In this document: positions 40,258 through 46,470 of the stretch, piece by piece
Layout: each line of letters opens with the position of its first letter
How positions within the stretch are numbered: position 1 is the first letter of the stretch
Source: Micropterus salmoides
Taxonomy: Eukaryota > Chordata > Actinopteri > Centrarchiformes > Centrarchidae
NCBI RefSeq assembly: GCF_014851395.1
Contig: NW_024040485.1
Location: 15,073,587-15,137,586, forward strand
DNA: 64,000 nucleotides
Direction: 5' to 3'
Made by a program: the position numbers and the translations under genes
Notes under the pieces: generated by a model
Databases searched by the model: none
Seen by the model: only the letters and a program-made list of their open reading frames with translations
What the model was told of the DNA's origin: nothing

Positions 40258-42940
40258 TTAACAGCAGTGGTAGAGGCAGTGGCGTGCTGAAGAAAAGGGC
40301 TTCCTGAGCTTTGGAGGAGCACGTTAACCCAGCTTGGCAGGCAGTTAGTTAGTGTGACAGTAGCCGCACTAGATGCCAATAGGACAGGCACTGTGCAGCA
40401 TCTCAATGACCACAATTCACTGGGTCCATAGAGAGGGTTTAGGGTCCTCCCAGCCATACCGCTCCCACCACTACTCTCCATCCAACCACAAAGGCATTCA
40501 GCCTTTTCATCAGGATGATAATGGGGCAAAAGCCGGAAAAGGGCCCCATGTCTGAGCGCCATAAGTTGTGGTGATGGCTTTGTAGCAATGTCATGCATGT
40601 CCATGGGAGCACAGTGTGCTGCTACGGTCCAAAAAATACAGTCCATGACAGAGGAAACAACAACAACATACAAAACAAAAACAGACCTGAACATTTAAAG
40701 GAAGTACCTGAGGCAACGTAGATCTGGCAAACCAGCAACCTTTGGACCATGGCCTTACTCTGACCCATACGTGCCACCACACAGTTAAGACTTGAACATG
40801 GTAAACCATTACTGGGAAGCACGCTTAGGCTGGACTTTTAAGAAAAAACCTGTAAATTGCTGCCGCAGTTATCAGCAAAGGTCTTGTGCTGCACTCACCT
40901 TGACTGACAGCATTCACAAACCATGTGTGGTAATAATATCAGGAACATGTGGGCCTGTTCTTTTCTGTTCTACACTAGACTCTGAGCTCCTGCTAGTAAC
41001 TGTGTGCACCCAGAGCTTGGTCAGTGTTCAAATTAAGAAGCATGCGCTACTCTGCTGTGAAATTTGTACTCTGTCTCAGCAAAAAAGGAAATAAATTGTT
41101 GCTTTGCCCCATTAGTAAATGTCACAATGTACACCTGCATGAATGCACCTGCCTCATTTTGCAATACAGGTTGATAACCTGTTACACTGAGGATCTGCAG
41201 TCCAAACTACGTAGTGTGCAAAAGAGAAGGCCTCAACAAGTCCCAGAATCATCAGAAACCTGATCATGAGAGAATGTGATTATATCGGATGGCATCATTT
41301 AACTTACCTGCATAGAAACGTAACAAGGAGCCAATTTCTGTGTTAAGCCCTTCCTCTTGAACTCTCCAAGGGTCCTTAAATCCAAGCTTAAAGAGAAAGT
41401 CATTCTGGATCTGCAGAGGCCTCTCATCTGGGCTAAGCCTCCTGACAGCTTCACCGTGCAGCTGAACATACAGCGTGGGGCTGGAATCACAGGAATCTCC
41501 ATTATGATCTGCTGTCAGCCCTGACTTTAAAGTACTTTGGCCACAGTCCGGATCTTGGATGTCAGGTGTATTACCTGTAGAACAGGCTCTTGACAAAGAG
41601 CCGGCACTACTGCTGCTTGGCAGGCTGCCCAGACTGTGTGGGTTGAGTCTGCTATCTGGCCCCATACTGTTTGTCATGTTGTTTAAATGTCCATTGTTGC
41701 ACTGCTTGTAGTTGGCAGTGATAGCGCTGATCCCATTGGTGTGATGCTGTGAGATGGGGTCCATGCTTGTGCTCGATGCAGGACAGTCGAGCTCCAGTTC
41801 GTCTGAGGAGCTGCCATACATGTCGTGGCCCTCTGTGGCACTTTCAAACGAAGGGCTGAGGATGGACGCCTCTGTGCCCAGGACCATATCATCACTGAGG
41901 GAGTCCCTGTGCTCGCTGAGCCGAGCCCCAGAGCTCAGGTCATCAAAGGCACTGCTCTCCACATCTGAGCCAGAATTTAATCCATAGCTGTCCGTGCCGT
42001 TCCTGTGCTCCGAGTCATCCTCATTGGGGGTATCCATATTAGAGTTAGAGTTCAAATCTGAAAGGGAACAGGCTATGTTGTCTTGCGACTCTGATTCCGG
42101 GGTGAAAAGTTTTCCATCAACGTCCTGTTGCTTTTGCCTCTCATCTGCATTCTCCATGAGCAGCAGTCTCAGCCTGTCACTTGGGTGGCCCCCTAACTCT
42201 GTGGATTCCAGGGGTGTCAGGTGGTTGCACTTTATTCTCGACTCTTCGTTCACCTTGCATGGGTTATCATTATATTCATACTTCACATTGCAGTTGCCAT
42301 TTTGGTCAGTCTTGGGGTTATCTCTACAAAAAATGCGCATAACGGAGCTCGACTTACTGCAGAGTTTACTCAGACGGAGCGCCACCTCGCCGGCTGTGGT
42401 GTCCATAGTGCAAAGGACCGGTCTGGGATATGAGGGCGTCAGTCTGTCGTGGACATGTACGGAGCCCCGGTGGAGATCTGCTCTCACCCACTCCCGATCT
42501 GCGGGCTGCAGCTGCATGTTCTGTCGGTGCTTCAGCAGAGTCTTCCGATCCAGACTCCGAGTATGTAAAGACGCAGAAGACAGGGCCGAGTTCATCTTGG
42601 CGCCGCAGGCGGCCGTGACAGCTGAGGCGGCGGTGGCTGCAGCTGCGGCGGAGAGGTTCCTCTTCAAGCGCCTCCGTCTCAACAGGAGAGAGCTGGAGTT
42701 GCTGTACGAGCCCCGGCCATTAGACGCCACAGTTCGGTCTGACGCACTAGGTCCCACTGAAGAGGCGGAATTAGAAAGGCTATTCCCGTTCTTTGCCTCT
42801 ACACGGGAGGGTGCCAAATGTCCACCGCCATCATCCGCTGGAGTCCCCGGGGCGACAGACAGTCCGCTGGGCTTCTTCATTAACTTGGTCGCGCCTCCAT
42901 CCGACGCGCCATCCTCAGCGACAGCCTGCACACTTTCCAT
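1754..42940 (-). CDS. phlpp1: PHLPP1, PH domain and leucine-rich repeat protein phosphatase 1 (whole CDS span, 17 coding exons)
   Basis: PHLPP1 is a PP2C-family Ser/Thr phosphatase. In mammals it removes the hydrophobic-motif phosphate from Akt and also acts on PKC and S6K; that is family knowledge. I joined 17 exons, all with GT-AG introns and compatible phases, into 5364 coding bases (1787 residues plus stop); human PHLPP1 is 1717. Order: low-complexity N-terminal extension (about 1-480), RA-like segment (about 485-545), PH domain (545-652), LRR array (653-1163), PP2C-like domain (about 1185-1420, with VFDGDRN and GSRGLWD), a Ser/Pro/Glu-rich tail and a terminal DTPL. That ending is the PHLPP1 PDZ ligand, where PHLPP2 is expected to differ. 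The start ATG at 42938-42940 is the first in-frame ATG and has G at -3 and +4. The gene looks intact. Paralogue choice rests on the N-terminal extension and the DTPL end. Confidence 0.95.
3211..3439 (-). CDS. phlpp1: phlpp1 exon 16: PP2C-like domain, central part
   Basis: Residues 1266-1342, 229 bases, flanked by a CACAG acceptor and a GTAGAG donor. It encodes KLGTAGQKLGGSAALCHI and FTLTAANVGKCQAILCRDG, the central beta-sandwich strands of the PHLPP phosphatase domain. It ends in phase 0 at IITE. Confidence 0.93.
3606..3800 (-). CDS. phlpp1: phlpp1 exon 15: PP2C-like domain with the catalytic DGD motif
   Basis: Residues 1201-1265, 195 bases. It carries LYGVFDGDRNVEVP, the PHLPP counterpart of the PP2C DGH/DG metal-binding motif, then LLQCTMNDVLAEEL. 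The donor is GTACAT. PHLPP proteins have DGD where classical PP2C has DGHGG. Confidence 0.94.
4240..4350 (-). CDS. phlpp1: phlpp1 exon 14: start of the PP2C-like domain
   Basis: Residues 1164-1200, 111 bases. NNIRCFRID ends the LRR cap. WSHGYTEASGVKNK is the conserved entry to the phosphatase domain. Donor GTGAGT; splicing to exon 15 restores NKLCVAALSV. Confidence 0.92.
4712..4842 (-). CDS. phlpp1: phlpp1 exon 13: last leucine-rich repeats
   Basis: Residues 1121-1163, 131 bases. It encodes CVDLSCNELNEITLPENLP and LQELDLTGNPRLSLDHKT, the C-terminal LRRs. Donor GTATGT; joins exon 12 after EMK. Confidence 0.92.
4931..5093 (-). CDS. phlpp1: phlpp1 exon 12: leucine-rich repeats
   Basis: Residues 1066-1120, 163 bases. 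LEELEEVDLSGNMLKTVP and MHTLIAHSNSIEVFPEVL fit the LxxLxLxxNxL repeat. Ends in phase 0, donor GTAAGA. Confidence 0.92.
5482..5682 (-). CDS. phlpp1: phlpp1 exon 11: leucine-rich repeats
   Basis: Residues 999-1065, 201 bases. Contains LRCVNASANKLEHLPPS, ILQELYLTNNRLTDKCVP and LRVLHMAYNHLQTFPA, three consecutive LRRs. Acceptor CTTTCAG, donor GTAAAG. Confidence 0.92.
6006..6161 (-). CDS. phlpp1: phlpp1 exon 10: leucine-rich repeats
   Basis: Residues 947-998, 156 bases. SSLRKLSAGHNQLQKLPERV and LLEVLDIQHNQLVELP are LRRs conserved in PHLPP1. The donor GTAGCA is weaker than most in this gene, but the phase is right on both sides. Confidence 0.9.
6270..6292. repeat. (GATA)n microsatellite
   Basis: About 5.5 perfect TAGA/GATA units in phlpp1 intron 9 (between exons 9 and 10). 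Confidence 0.9.
6528..6623 (-). CDS. phlpp1: phlpp1 exon 9: leucine-rich repeats
   Basis: Residues 915-946, 96 bases. Encodes HMESLPDWLCEAKKLEVLD and VSHNLISELPAR. Donor GTGAGT. The exon is too short to stand out as an open frame but fits the phase left by exon 8 and the phase needed by exon 10. Confidence 0.9.
7318..7378 (-). CDS. phlpp1: phlpp1 exon 8: short 61-base LRR exon
   Basis: Residues 895-914. It encodes ELRQLDVCPVPSNLSYMDIS between a CCCACAG acceptor and a GTGAGA donor. It joins YASNN (exon 7) to RNHMESLP (exon 9) without breaking the LRR register. It was found by phase matching, as it is too short for ORF detection. Confidence 0.88.
7759..7961 (-). CDS. phlpp1: phlpp1 exon 7: leucine-rich repeats
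   Basis: Residues 827-894, 203 bases. Contains LLRHVTQLDVRDNRLTDLDA, FPRLEVLHCERNRVVGLKA and LLKGIYASNN. Acceptor TGTCAG, donor GTGGGT. Confidence 0.92.
9082..9309 (-). CDS. phlpp1: phlpp1 exon 6: leucine-rich repeats
   Basis: Residues 751-826, 228 bases. LQTFLLDGNSLAELPNEL, LSYVGLSFNQFNHVPQVL and MEKLCMAGNNLETL are LRRs. Acceptor TTTCAG, donor GTACGG. Confidence 0.93.
9310..10440 (-). other. phlpp1: phlpp1 intron 5 (between exons 5 and 6)
   Basis: Non-coding. It includes an imperfect direct repeat of a 35-base unit at 10039-10073 and 10075-10109 sharing TTTGCTCACATGTTGAAACT. No conserved coding segment seen. Confidence 0.6.
10441..10587 (-). CDS. phlpp1: phlpp1 exon 5: leucine-rich repeats
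   Basis: Residues 702-750, 147 bases. FSRLRSLNLSNNHLGKFP and LTEVNLSCNYLSSVPSSV are two LRRs. Acceptor ATTTCCAG, donor GTAAGT. Confidence 0.93.
11768..12180. repeat. two diverged copies of a fish dispersed repeat
   Basis: Copy 1 starts near 11768 with GTGGACAGAAACAAGACTGC and copy 2 near 12056 with GTGAACAGAAACACAACTC (starts approximate). Both continue with AATGAAxGCTAATxxxGCTC and GGTCTGCT / TGTCTGCT, then a GCTAA-rich part. The order and orientation are the same, so this is either a local duplication or two insertions of one family. No coding content; family name not assigned. Confidence 0.55.
13465..13508. repeat. (CA)n microsatellite
   Basis: About 22 CA units in phlpp1 intron 4. It generates the VCVCVC run in a spurious minus-strand open frame. 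Confidence 0.95.
14073..14221 (-). CDS. phlpp1: phlpp1 exon 4: first leucine-rich repeats
   Basis: Residues 653-701, 149 bases. Starts in phase 0 with MVSQRINSVDLSCCSLEQLP, then DLTHLNLKHNFLPADQR. These follow the PH domain directly. Acceptor CATCCAG, donor GTACAA. Confidence 0.92.
14222..15087 (-). other. phlpp1: phlpp1 intron 3
   Basis: Non-coding; contains a (GA)n run at 14793-14835. Nothing else recognised. Confidence 0.6.
14793..14835. repeat. (GA)n microsatellite
   Basis: About 21 GA units, preceded by an AAAG/GGAG purine stretch, so the whole purine tract runs from about 14780. Confidence 0.95.
15088..15213 (-). CDS. phlpp1: phlpp1 exon 3: PH domain, C-terminal half
   Basis: Residues 611-652, exactly 42 codons, phase 0 at both ends. 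VEEVKKHSHCLAFSSAGPQS and YYVSFDSFTEHLRWHRHAAK form the last strands and the C-terminal helix of the PH domain, including its usual Trp. Donor GTACTG, acceptor TTTGCAG. Confidence 0.93.
15214..16243 (-). other. phlpp1: phlpp1 intron 2
   Basis: Non-coding. I see no gene, no clear transposon and no long tandem repeat. Confidence 0.6.
16244..16440 (-). CDS. phlpp1: phlpp1 exon 2: PH domain, N-terminal half
   Basis: Residues 545-610, 197 bases. Encodes VQLSGTYNVRKGKLQLPVNR, then WTRRQVILCGTCLIVSSVK and KMHILPLIGGK. The split glycine (G from exon 1, GG from exon 2) gives FYAGKPQS. Acceptor TTCCAG, donor GTATGT. Confidence 0.94.
16625..17330. repeat. GCTA-rich dispersed repeat of the type abundant in percomorph fish
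   Basis: The stretch has the GCTAATG/GCTAAC-rich part followed by TCAGGGGATCACCAAAGTCA and CAATCCATCCAATAGTTG, ending TGAGATATTTCAGTCT. I recognise this order from very common percomorph interspersed repeats. No open frame. Related fragments appear around 24.36-24.56 kb (TTGGATGGATTGCAAAGAAAT, then CCTCAGGATGAATTCTAATA). Confidence 0.6.
19542..19593 (-). CDS. candidate alternative first exon of phlpp1 (17 codons, speculative)
   Basis: Inside a small CpG-rich patch of intron 1 (about 19.54-19.79 kb), a minus-strand ATG at 19591-19593 opens MARRFHPPQPPSYPRAA. It reaches CAG|GTGCTA at 19542 with one base left over, exactly the phase exon 2 needs to read GKPQS. Such an exon would give a PHLPP1 lacking the 545-residue N-terminal extension and RA-like segment but keeping the PH domain. 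Weak points: the donor lacks G at +5, the ATG has C at -3, and a second ATG just upstream (19605) is in another frame. Chance phase agreement is one in three. Treat as a hypothesis. Confidence 0.2.
20222..20318. mobile_element. hAT-type element end (fragment)
   Basis: AATCAATCGCATATTAAATCGC, an A15 run, TCGCAATTAGATTATTTTCC, then CGTTCAGCCCTAT. This matches the end of non-autonomous hAT elements common in fish (complement TAGGGCTGAACGATTTT). Only one end is seen. Confidence 0.5.
21857..21914. repeat. (TG)29 microsatellite
   Basis: The longest dinucleotide run of the window, uninterrupted for about 58 bases in phlpp1 intron 1. Confidence 0.96.
29504..30140. mobile_element. non-autonomous hAT-type transposon (MITE)
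   Basis: The left end reads TAGGGCTGCAGCCAACAATG. The right end reads ATCGATTTAATCGATGAATCCTTTCAGCCCTA, so the terminal TAGGGCTG is inverted. The flanking octamers TTCTGTGT (29496-29503) and TTCTGCTC (30141-30148) share the first five bases, fitting a decayed 8-base target duplication as expected for hAT. The interior (637 bases in all) has no transposase frame, only a GC-rich hairpin-like spot (GGGGCGCCGCCCCCC, about 29595-29609). Confidence 0.65.
31344..31383. repeat. perfect 20-base tandem duplication
   Basis: CCACTAACCCAGCCTGAAGG occurs twice head to tail with no mismatch in intron 1. Too short to imply a function. Confidence 0.9.
38413..38458. repeat. (CA)n microsatellite
   Basis: About 23 CA units in phlpp1 intron 1. 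Confidence 0.95.
38878..38907. repeat. (TG)n microsatellite
   Basis: About 15 TG units. Confidence 0.93.
39603..39644. repeat. (TG)n microsatellite
   Basis: About 21 TG units. Four long dinucleotide tracts lie within 1.9 kb (38.4-40.25 kb). Confidence 0.95.
40203..40253. repeat. poly(C)17 joined to (CA)n
   Basis: Seventeen C (40203-40219), then GCACG and CA units to 40253. A compound homopolymer/dinucleotide tract. Confidence 0.93.
41308..42940 (-). CDS. phlpp1: phlpp1 exon 1: N-terminal extension and RA-like segment
   Basis: Residues 1-544 plus one base. It starts MESVQAVAEDGAS and contains LLLRRRRLKRNLSAAAAA, RSLDRKTLLKHRQNMQLQP and VLCTMDTTAGEVALRLSKL, blocks I recall from the long (beta) isoform of human PHLPP1. 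A Ser/Asp-rich stretch follows (about 270-460). The exon ends with TLYVQLHGEAVRRL and LQIQNDFLFKLGF up to LLRFYA, an RA-like segment before the PH domain. The frame is open 114 bases further upstream but contains no ATG there, only a TTG, so the ATG at 42938-42940 was chosen. Donor GTAAGT at 41307-41302. Confidence 0.93.
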
Positions 42941-43260
42941 CTCTGCAAATGAAAAGTCCCCCACTCTGAATAAATAACGGTGCGCACTTGGTTTACACCT
43001 AAGCTCTACATTTAAAAGCCTGAATGCGTTCCCTCCGCGGTAAATGTCCACCAACTGGGCGGTGTTGCTGACTTATTCCACTAGTAGTCATTCACTTCTT
43101 GCCTTCCTTTCCCTGTCGGAGTCTCCTCCGCTGCTCGAAAAAAAAAAACATTTTACCGATTCAGTTCCCTGGGAAGAGGCTGGGCGCGCGGGGACAGATC
43201 AGGGCGGAGACGTGACTGTGCGTCCCATTTAGACCAAAATACAGTGCTGGAATATGAAAT
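42580..43260 (-). promoter_or_regulatory. phlpp1: CpG-rich phlpp1 promoter / 5' UTR region
   Basis: CpG dinucleotides are dense across the first coding part and upstream to about 43.25 kb (for example GGCGCGCGGGGAC near 43182 and GGGCGG boxes near 43057 and 43203), in contrast to the AT-rich flanks. No TATA box is evident close to the ATG. The transcription start cannot be placed from sequence alone. Confidence 0.5.
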
Positions 43261-44051
43261 GAACGTCGGCCGACCTCCTACGCAAATACTGACTGATACA
43301 TATTCATGAGGACACAAGATGGGGTCGCTAACAACAACGCAGGGGATTGTGGGGAATGTATTGTGTCGGTCTGCGTCCTGCAATCGCCGCTGTTGGGAAG
43401 ACATTGTGCCATAAATACATTTCCCAAGTAGCTTTTCTTCCGTTTCAGACAAGTGAGGCGGTGAACAGATGAGAGGCGTAAACATAGCTCCTATAAAATG
43501 TTTGGTGTGCCGCTATACTTATCTGCCGTGGCGTTATCTCCACTGGCTCGCGTATGTGCAAAGTGAAGAAACCCAGTTAAGTTTCGTGTGTAGCCTACAC
43601 AAAACTTATCAGCTCCCAACTGTAGATACATTTTTCCAGCGGTCATTTATTAGGGTCCCGTTCACAAAAAGATAAAAGGTTACCTCCCTTTAATAATTTT
43701 ATCTGCGTGGCACAATAAAGCTTGTTTGTTAGGTCTATTTCATTTTCACTAGTGGTGACTAGGCAAATAACTTCAGCACCATCTCATCAGGACGCCATTT
43801 CACAAGGCCATACAGCCCGGCCTTGCTTTTATTCTATTGTATTTCTCGCCATCTAGTGGAGCGAACCGCAAGGCTTGACCCGGACTTTTTCCTGCTGAGG
43901 ATGAGGAAGCACGGTTCCTGGTGGGTTTTTTTTCTAAATTAGTTTATGGGTCATACTGACTGTGTAACAATGCAGCCTATGGGTTATATCATTCTATACG
44001 TCCCAAAACAGTTTTACATTTACCTTTATCTAAAGTGACTTACAATTGCTA

Positions 44052-44697
44052 TATATACACTGAACAAAAATATAAAAGCAACACTTTTTTTTTGCCCCCA
44101 TTCATCATGAGCTGCACTCAAAGATCATTTTTCGAGTGGCCTTTTATTGTGGCCAGCTTGAGGCACACCTGTGCAATACCCATGCCGTCTCATCAGCATC
44201 TTGATATGCCACACCTGTGAGGTGGATGGATTATCTCGGCAAAGGAGAAGTGCTCACTAACACAGATTTTCGAACAATATTTGAGAGAAATAGGCCTTTT
44301 GGGGCGGCACGGTGGTGCAGTGGTTAGCACTGTTGTCACAGCAAGAAGGTCGGGGGTTCAAACCCCGGTTTCCCTGGCCTTTCTGTGTGGAGTTTGCATG
44401 TTCTCCCCGTGTCTGTGTGGGTTCTCTCTGGGTGCTCCGGCTTCCTTCCACTGTCCAAAGACATGCGGACTAGGATGATTGGTGACCCTTTAGGTGTGAG
44501 CGTGAGGACTGGCGCCCTGTCCAGGGTGTACCCCGCCTTGGGATTGGCTCCAGCCCCCCCGCGACCCTGTACAAGCAGGATAAGCAGTTGACGATGGATG
44601 GAGGCCTTTTGTGTACATATAGAAAGTCTTAGATCTTTGAGTTCATTATGAATGGGGGCAAAAACAAAACTGTTTATATTTTTATTTAGTGTATATG
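44052..44697. mobile_element. palindromic MITE with long inverted repeats, Tc1/mariner-like TA target
   Basis: The left end ATATACACTGAACAAAAATA and the right end (complement ATATACACTAAATAAAAATA) are inverted. The inversion continues inward: left GCCCCCATTCATCATGAG and CTCAAAGATC match the complement of right CTCATTATGAATGGGGGC-type sequence near 44630-44665. TATA flanks fit a TA target site. There is no transposase frame. Without the inserted 310 bases (SINE plus duplicated target) the element is about 335 bases. This sequence family is widespread in fish genomes; the superfamily is inferred from the TA flanks. Confidence 0.65.
44302..44601 (+). mobile_element. 300-base tRNA-like SINE inserted in the MITE
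   Basis: The insert is flanked by the exact direct repeat AGGCCTTTTG (44292-44301 and 44602-44611), a 10-base target duplication. The head has an A-box match TGGTGCAGTGG (44313-44323) and a B-box match GGTTCAAACCC (44355-44365), as in a Pol III promoter. The body (TGTGTGGAGTTTGCATGTTC, CAAAGACATG, CCAGCCCCC-CGCGACCCTG) is a very common fish repeat. It ends in GATGGATGG. Variable-length duplication, Pol III boxes and a short 3' repeat favour a retroposed SINE over a DNA transposon. Confidence 0.65.
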
Positions 44698-46470
44698 TCA
44701 GAGGTCACACATCTCTGGTTAAGTGTCTTGCTCAGAGAGACATTGGTGGATTGAACCCCGGTCTCTCACACCAAAGAAATGTCTTATCCACTGCGCCATG
44801 TCCACCCCAGTTTTAGTGTCAAATTTGGACACTGCCTTTTGCGGCTGCTGATGTAGTGCAAAGTGATAACTTACAGATACCTTATTTTAATAATAGTCAG
44901 TGTTTGGAACTTAACTCCAGTGGTGGAAGAAGTATTCCTTTAATTAAGTAAAAGTAGCAATGCCTACATGAAGTATCAAAAGTACTCATTCTGTAGAGAA
45001 ATGGCCCCGGTCAGTGTTTCACTATTATGTTTTTTGGTTAATAATACTGCTGCATTAATGTGTATGTTGCATTTTACTGCTGTAGTCTAGATGTTCATGG
45101 TTAACTAGGCTACTTTATATAGGCTACTGTTGTGTAGTTCAATCTACAGCAATGCATCGTAGTATATACGATCGTATGATGTTTGTAGTGTCACTGTCCT
45201 GTGGGAAACACTATCTTTAAAAAGAAAATTTTTCATAGAAAGACAGCCCCTTTTTTCAGCTTTGTGATGATGCATTTTCAGTTAATCCAAGGTGCTTTTT
45301 AAATAGTTTATTTATCTTATTAAAATAAAAGAACATTTAATCCTTCAGTTTATCAGAACAACTCAAAATGACCACATTTGGAGATACGTGGCATGCCAGC
45401 AGAAAATAACTGGAACCATTATGTCCAGTTTTTACTTCACAGCTCTCATTGTAGTAAGGGCTCTTTTGAGGGTGAGGAGTCAGTGTTAAATCAATACTCA
45501 CATGCCCATATGTACATTGAAGCAGGTTCAGCTTGCTGTAATCATTCCTCCTGGTCTTCCTGGTCATTAGAAATCCCTTTCTTATGCACTTCTAGTTTAA
45601 GTAAGGAAAACTTGTTTCAATTTACACATGGGCACCGGATTATTGTTTTAAGACAGACTTATCCTTTAAGATGGGAAGATACAGGATGTCAAACATCAAC
45701 TCTTACAGTATGTGTGCCACAATACTTTCGCATTCATAAGAAATTCTCTCAGTCTGACCCTGAATGTATTTCACCTAAATAAAAATTTGTTATTAATAGG
45801 ACTAAAGATAAACTTGGATGCAGATGAGTGTAAAAGTGGTAAATCACAGGAATGTGTCAGAATCAGTAAAAGTATCTTTCAAAATTGCAAGACATCAACA
45901 GGGGTAAATTTTTTATCTCAAAAATGATAAGTTAAACAATGCAAATGCATTCAGAAATGGAATTTAATTGACATGATACATCCTTTACATGGTATTCTGT
46001 ATTTCAAAAATGAAAAAAGGAACACTTTCAAATTCATTCAGTTGCTCCACCATGTAAAAGGAAACAGATTATTGCTGAATTCATGTTCCTTGATTCCAGC
46101 AAAATGGAAAAACCTCATGCTCAGCCCAGTGGCTCAGGTTTGTTTCTTAGAGCTGAAATGAGAGTATTTGTATGAATTCATTCCTATTATGCTCTATTTT
46201 ACTGAACCTATGGATGGAAATTTTCAAATAATGGCATGATGCTGGAATCATACAGAAGCTGGTTCTAACACAAAAAGTACCTCATATTTCAAAGTCTCTG
46301 AGAATAGATGACCCAATGAAATTATGATTTAAAAAAAAATAAAAAATAAATGTGACATCACCTTTGTACCGATTCTAAGGGGAAACTGCTCCAAACTGTA
46401 ACAAACCCCTATTATTTCACATAAAAACCATAAAGTGTGAAACAATTAAGTATGTTTTCGGTTTCCAGGT

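Larger units (their letters stand above)
16441..41307 (-). other. phlpp1: phlpp1 intron 1, about 24.9 kb
   Basis: A single large intron separating the N-terminal-extension exon from the PH-domain exons. No convincing nested gene is present. Open frames here are short and mostly microsatellite-derived. Contents listed separately: a GCTA-type repeat (16.6-17.3 kb), a CpG-rich spot with a candidate alternative first exon (19.5 kb), hAT-type ends (20.2 kb), a hAT MITE (29.5-30.1 kb), several CA/TG microsatellites and purine/pyrimidine tracts near 33.0-33.4 kb and 35.8-35.9 kb. The remaining stretches (about 17.4-19.5, 22-24, 25-29, 30.2-38.4 kb) hold nothing I can name, apart from a degraded TTAGGGTCGTGACCCAAAAT motif near 32.68 kb resembling old hAT relics. 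Confidence 0.7.
44013..44812 (-). mobile_element. tRNA-derived SINE, split by a MITE
   Basis: On the minus strand the head carries a Pol III A box (TGGCGCAGTGG, 44788-44798) and a B box (GGTTCAATCC, 44748-44757), with GTCTCTCTGAGCAAGACACTTAACC following. The 3' part, TTGTAAGTCACTTTAGATAA, lies at about 44023-44047. Between them is a MITE at 44052-44697. Removing the MITE leaves a normal fish SINE order (head, then the AGTCACTTTxGATAA tail). The family resembles fish V-SINE-like elements; the name is inference. Confidence 0.6.
43261..46440. other. intergenic region between phactr1 and phlpp1
   Basis: About 3 kb with no supported gene. It holds the nested transposon cluster at about 44.01-44.81 kb and otherwise AT-rich sequence. 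Short plus-strand frames at 45.4-45.8 kb show no domain or splice context and are not called. Confidence 0.55.

Noticed and set aside
39803..40694. overlapping open frames on both strands near the C17-CA tract
   Set aside because: They are driven by the homopolymer and CA run (PPPPP, THTHTH or VCVCVC) and no homology is visible.
41994..42977. 327-codon plus-strand open frame
   Set aside because: It lies antisense to phlpp1 exon 1, where base composition keeps the opposite strand open. It has no domain and no splice context.
42941..43054. 38-residue N-terminal extension of phlpp1 exon 1 (reads VDIYRGGNAF...)
   Set aside because: It begins at a TTG codon. The first ATG in frame is at 42938-42940 and has a good Kozak context, so the upstream part is 5' UTR.
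44302..44601. possible tRNA gene because of A and B boxes
   Set aside because: It cannot form a cloverleaf with an acceptor stem, and it is embedded in a 300-base repeat with target duplication, so it is a SINE.
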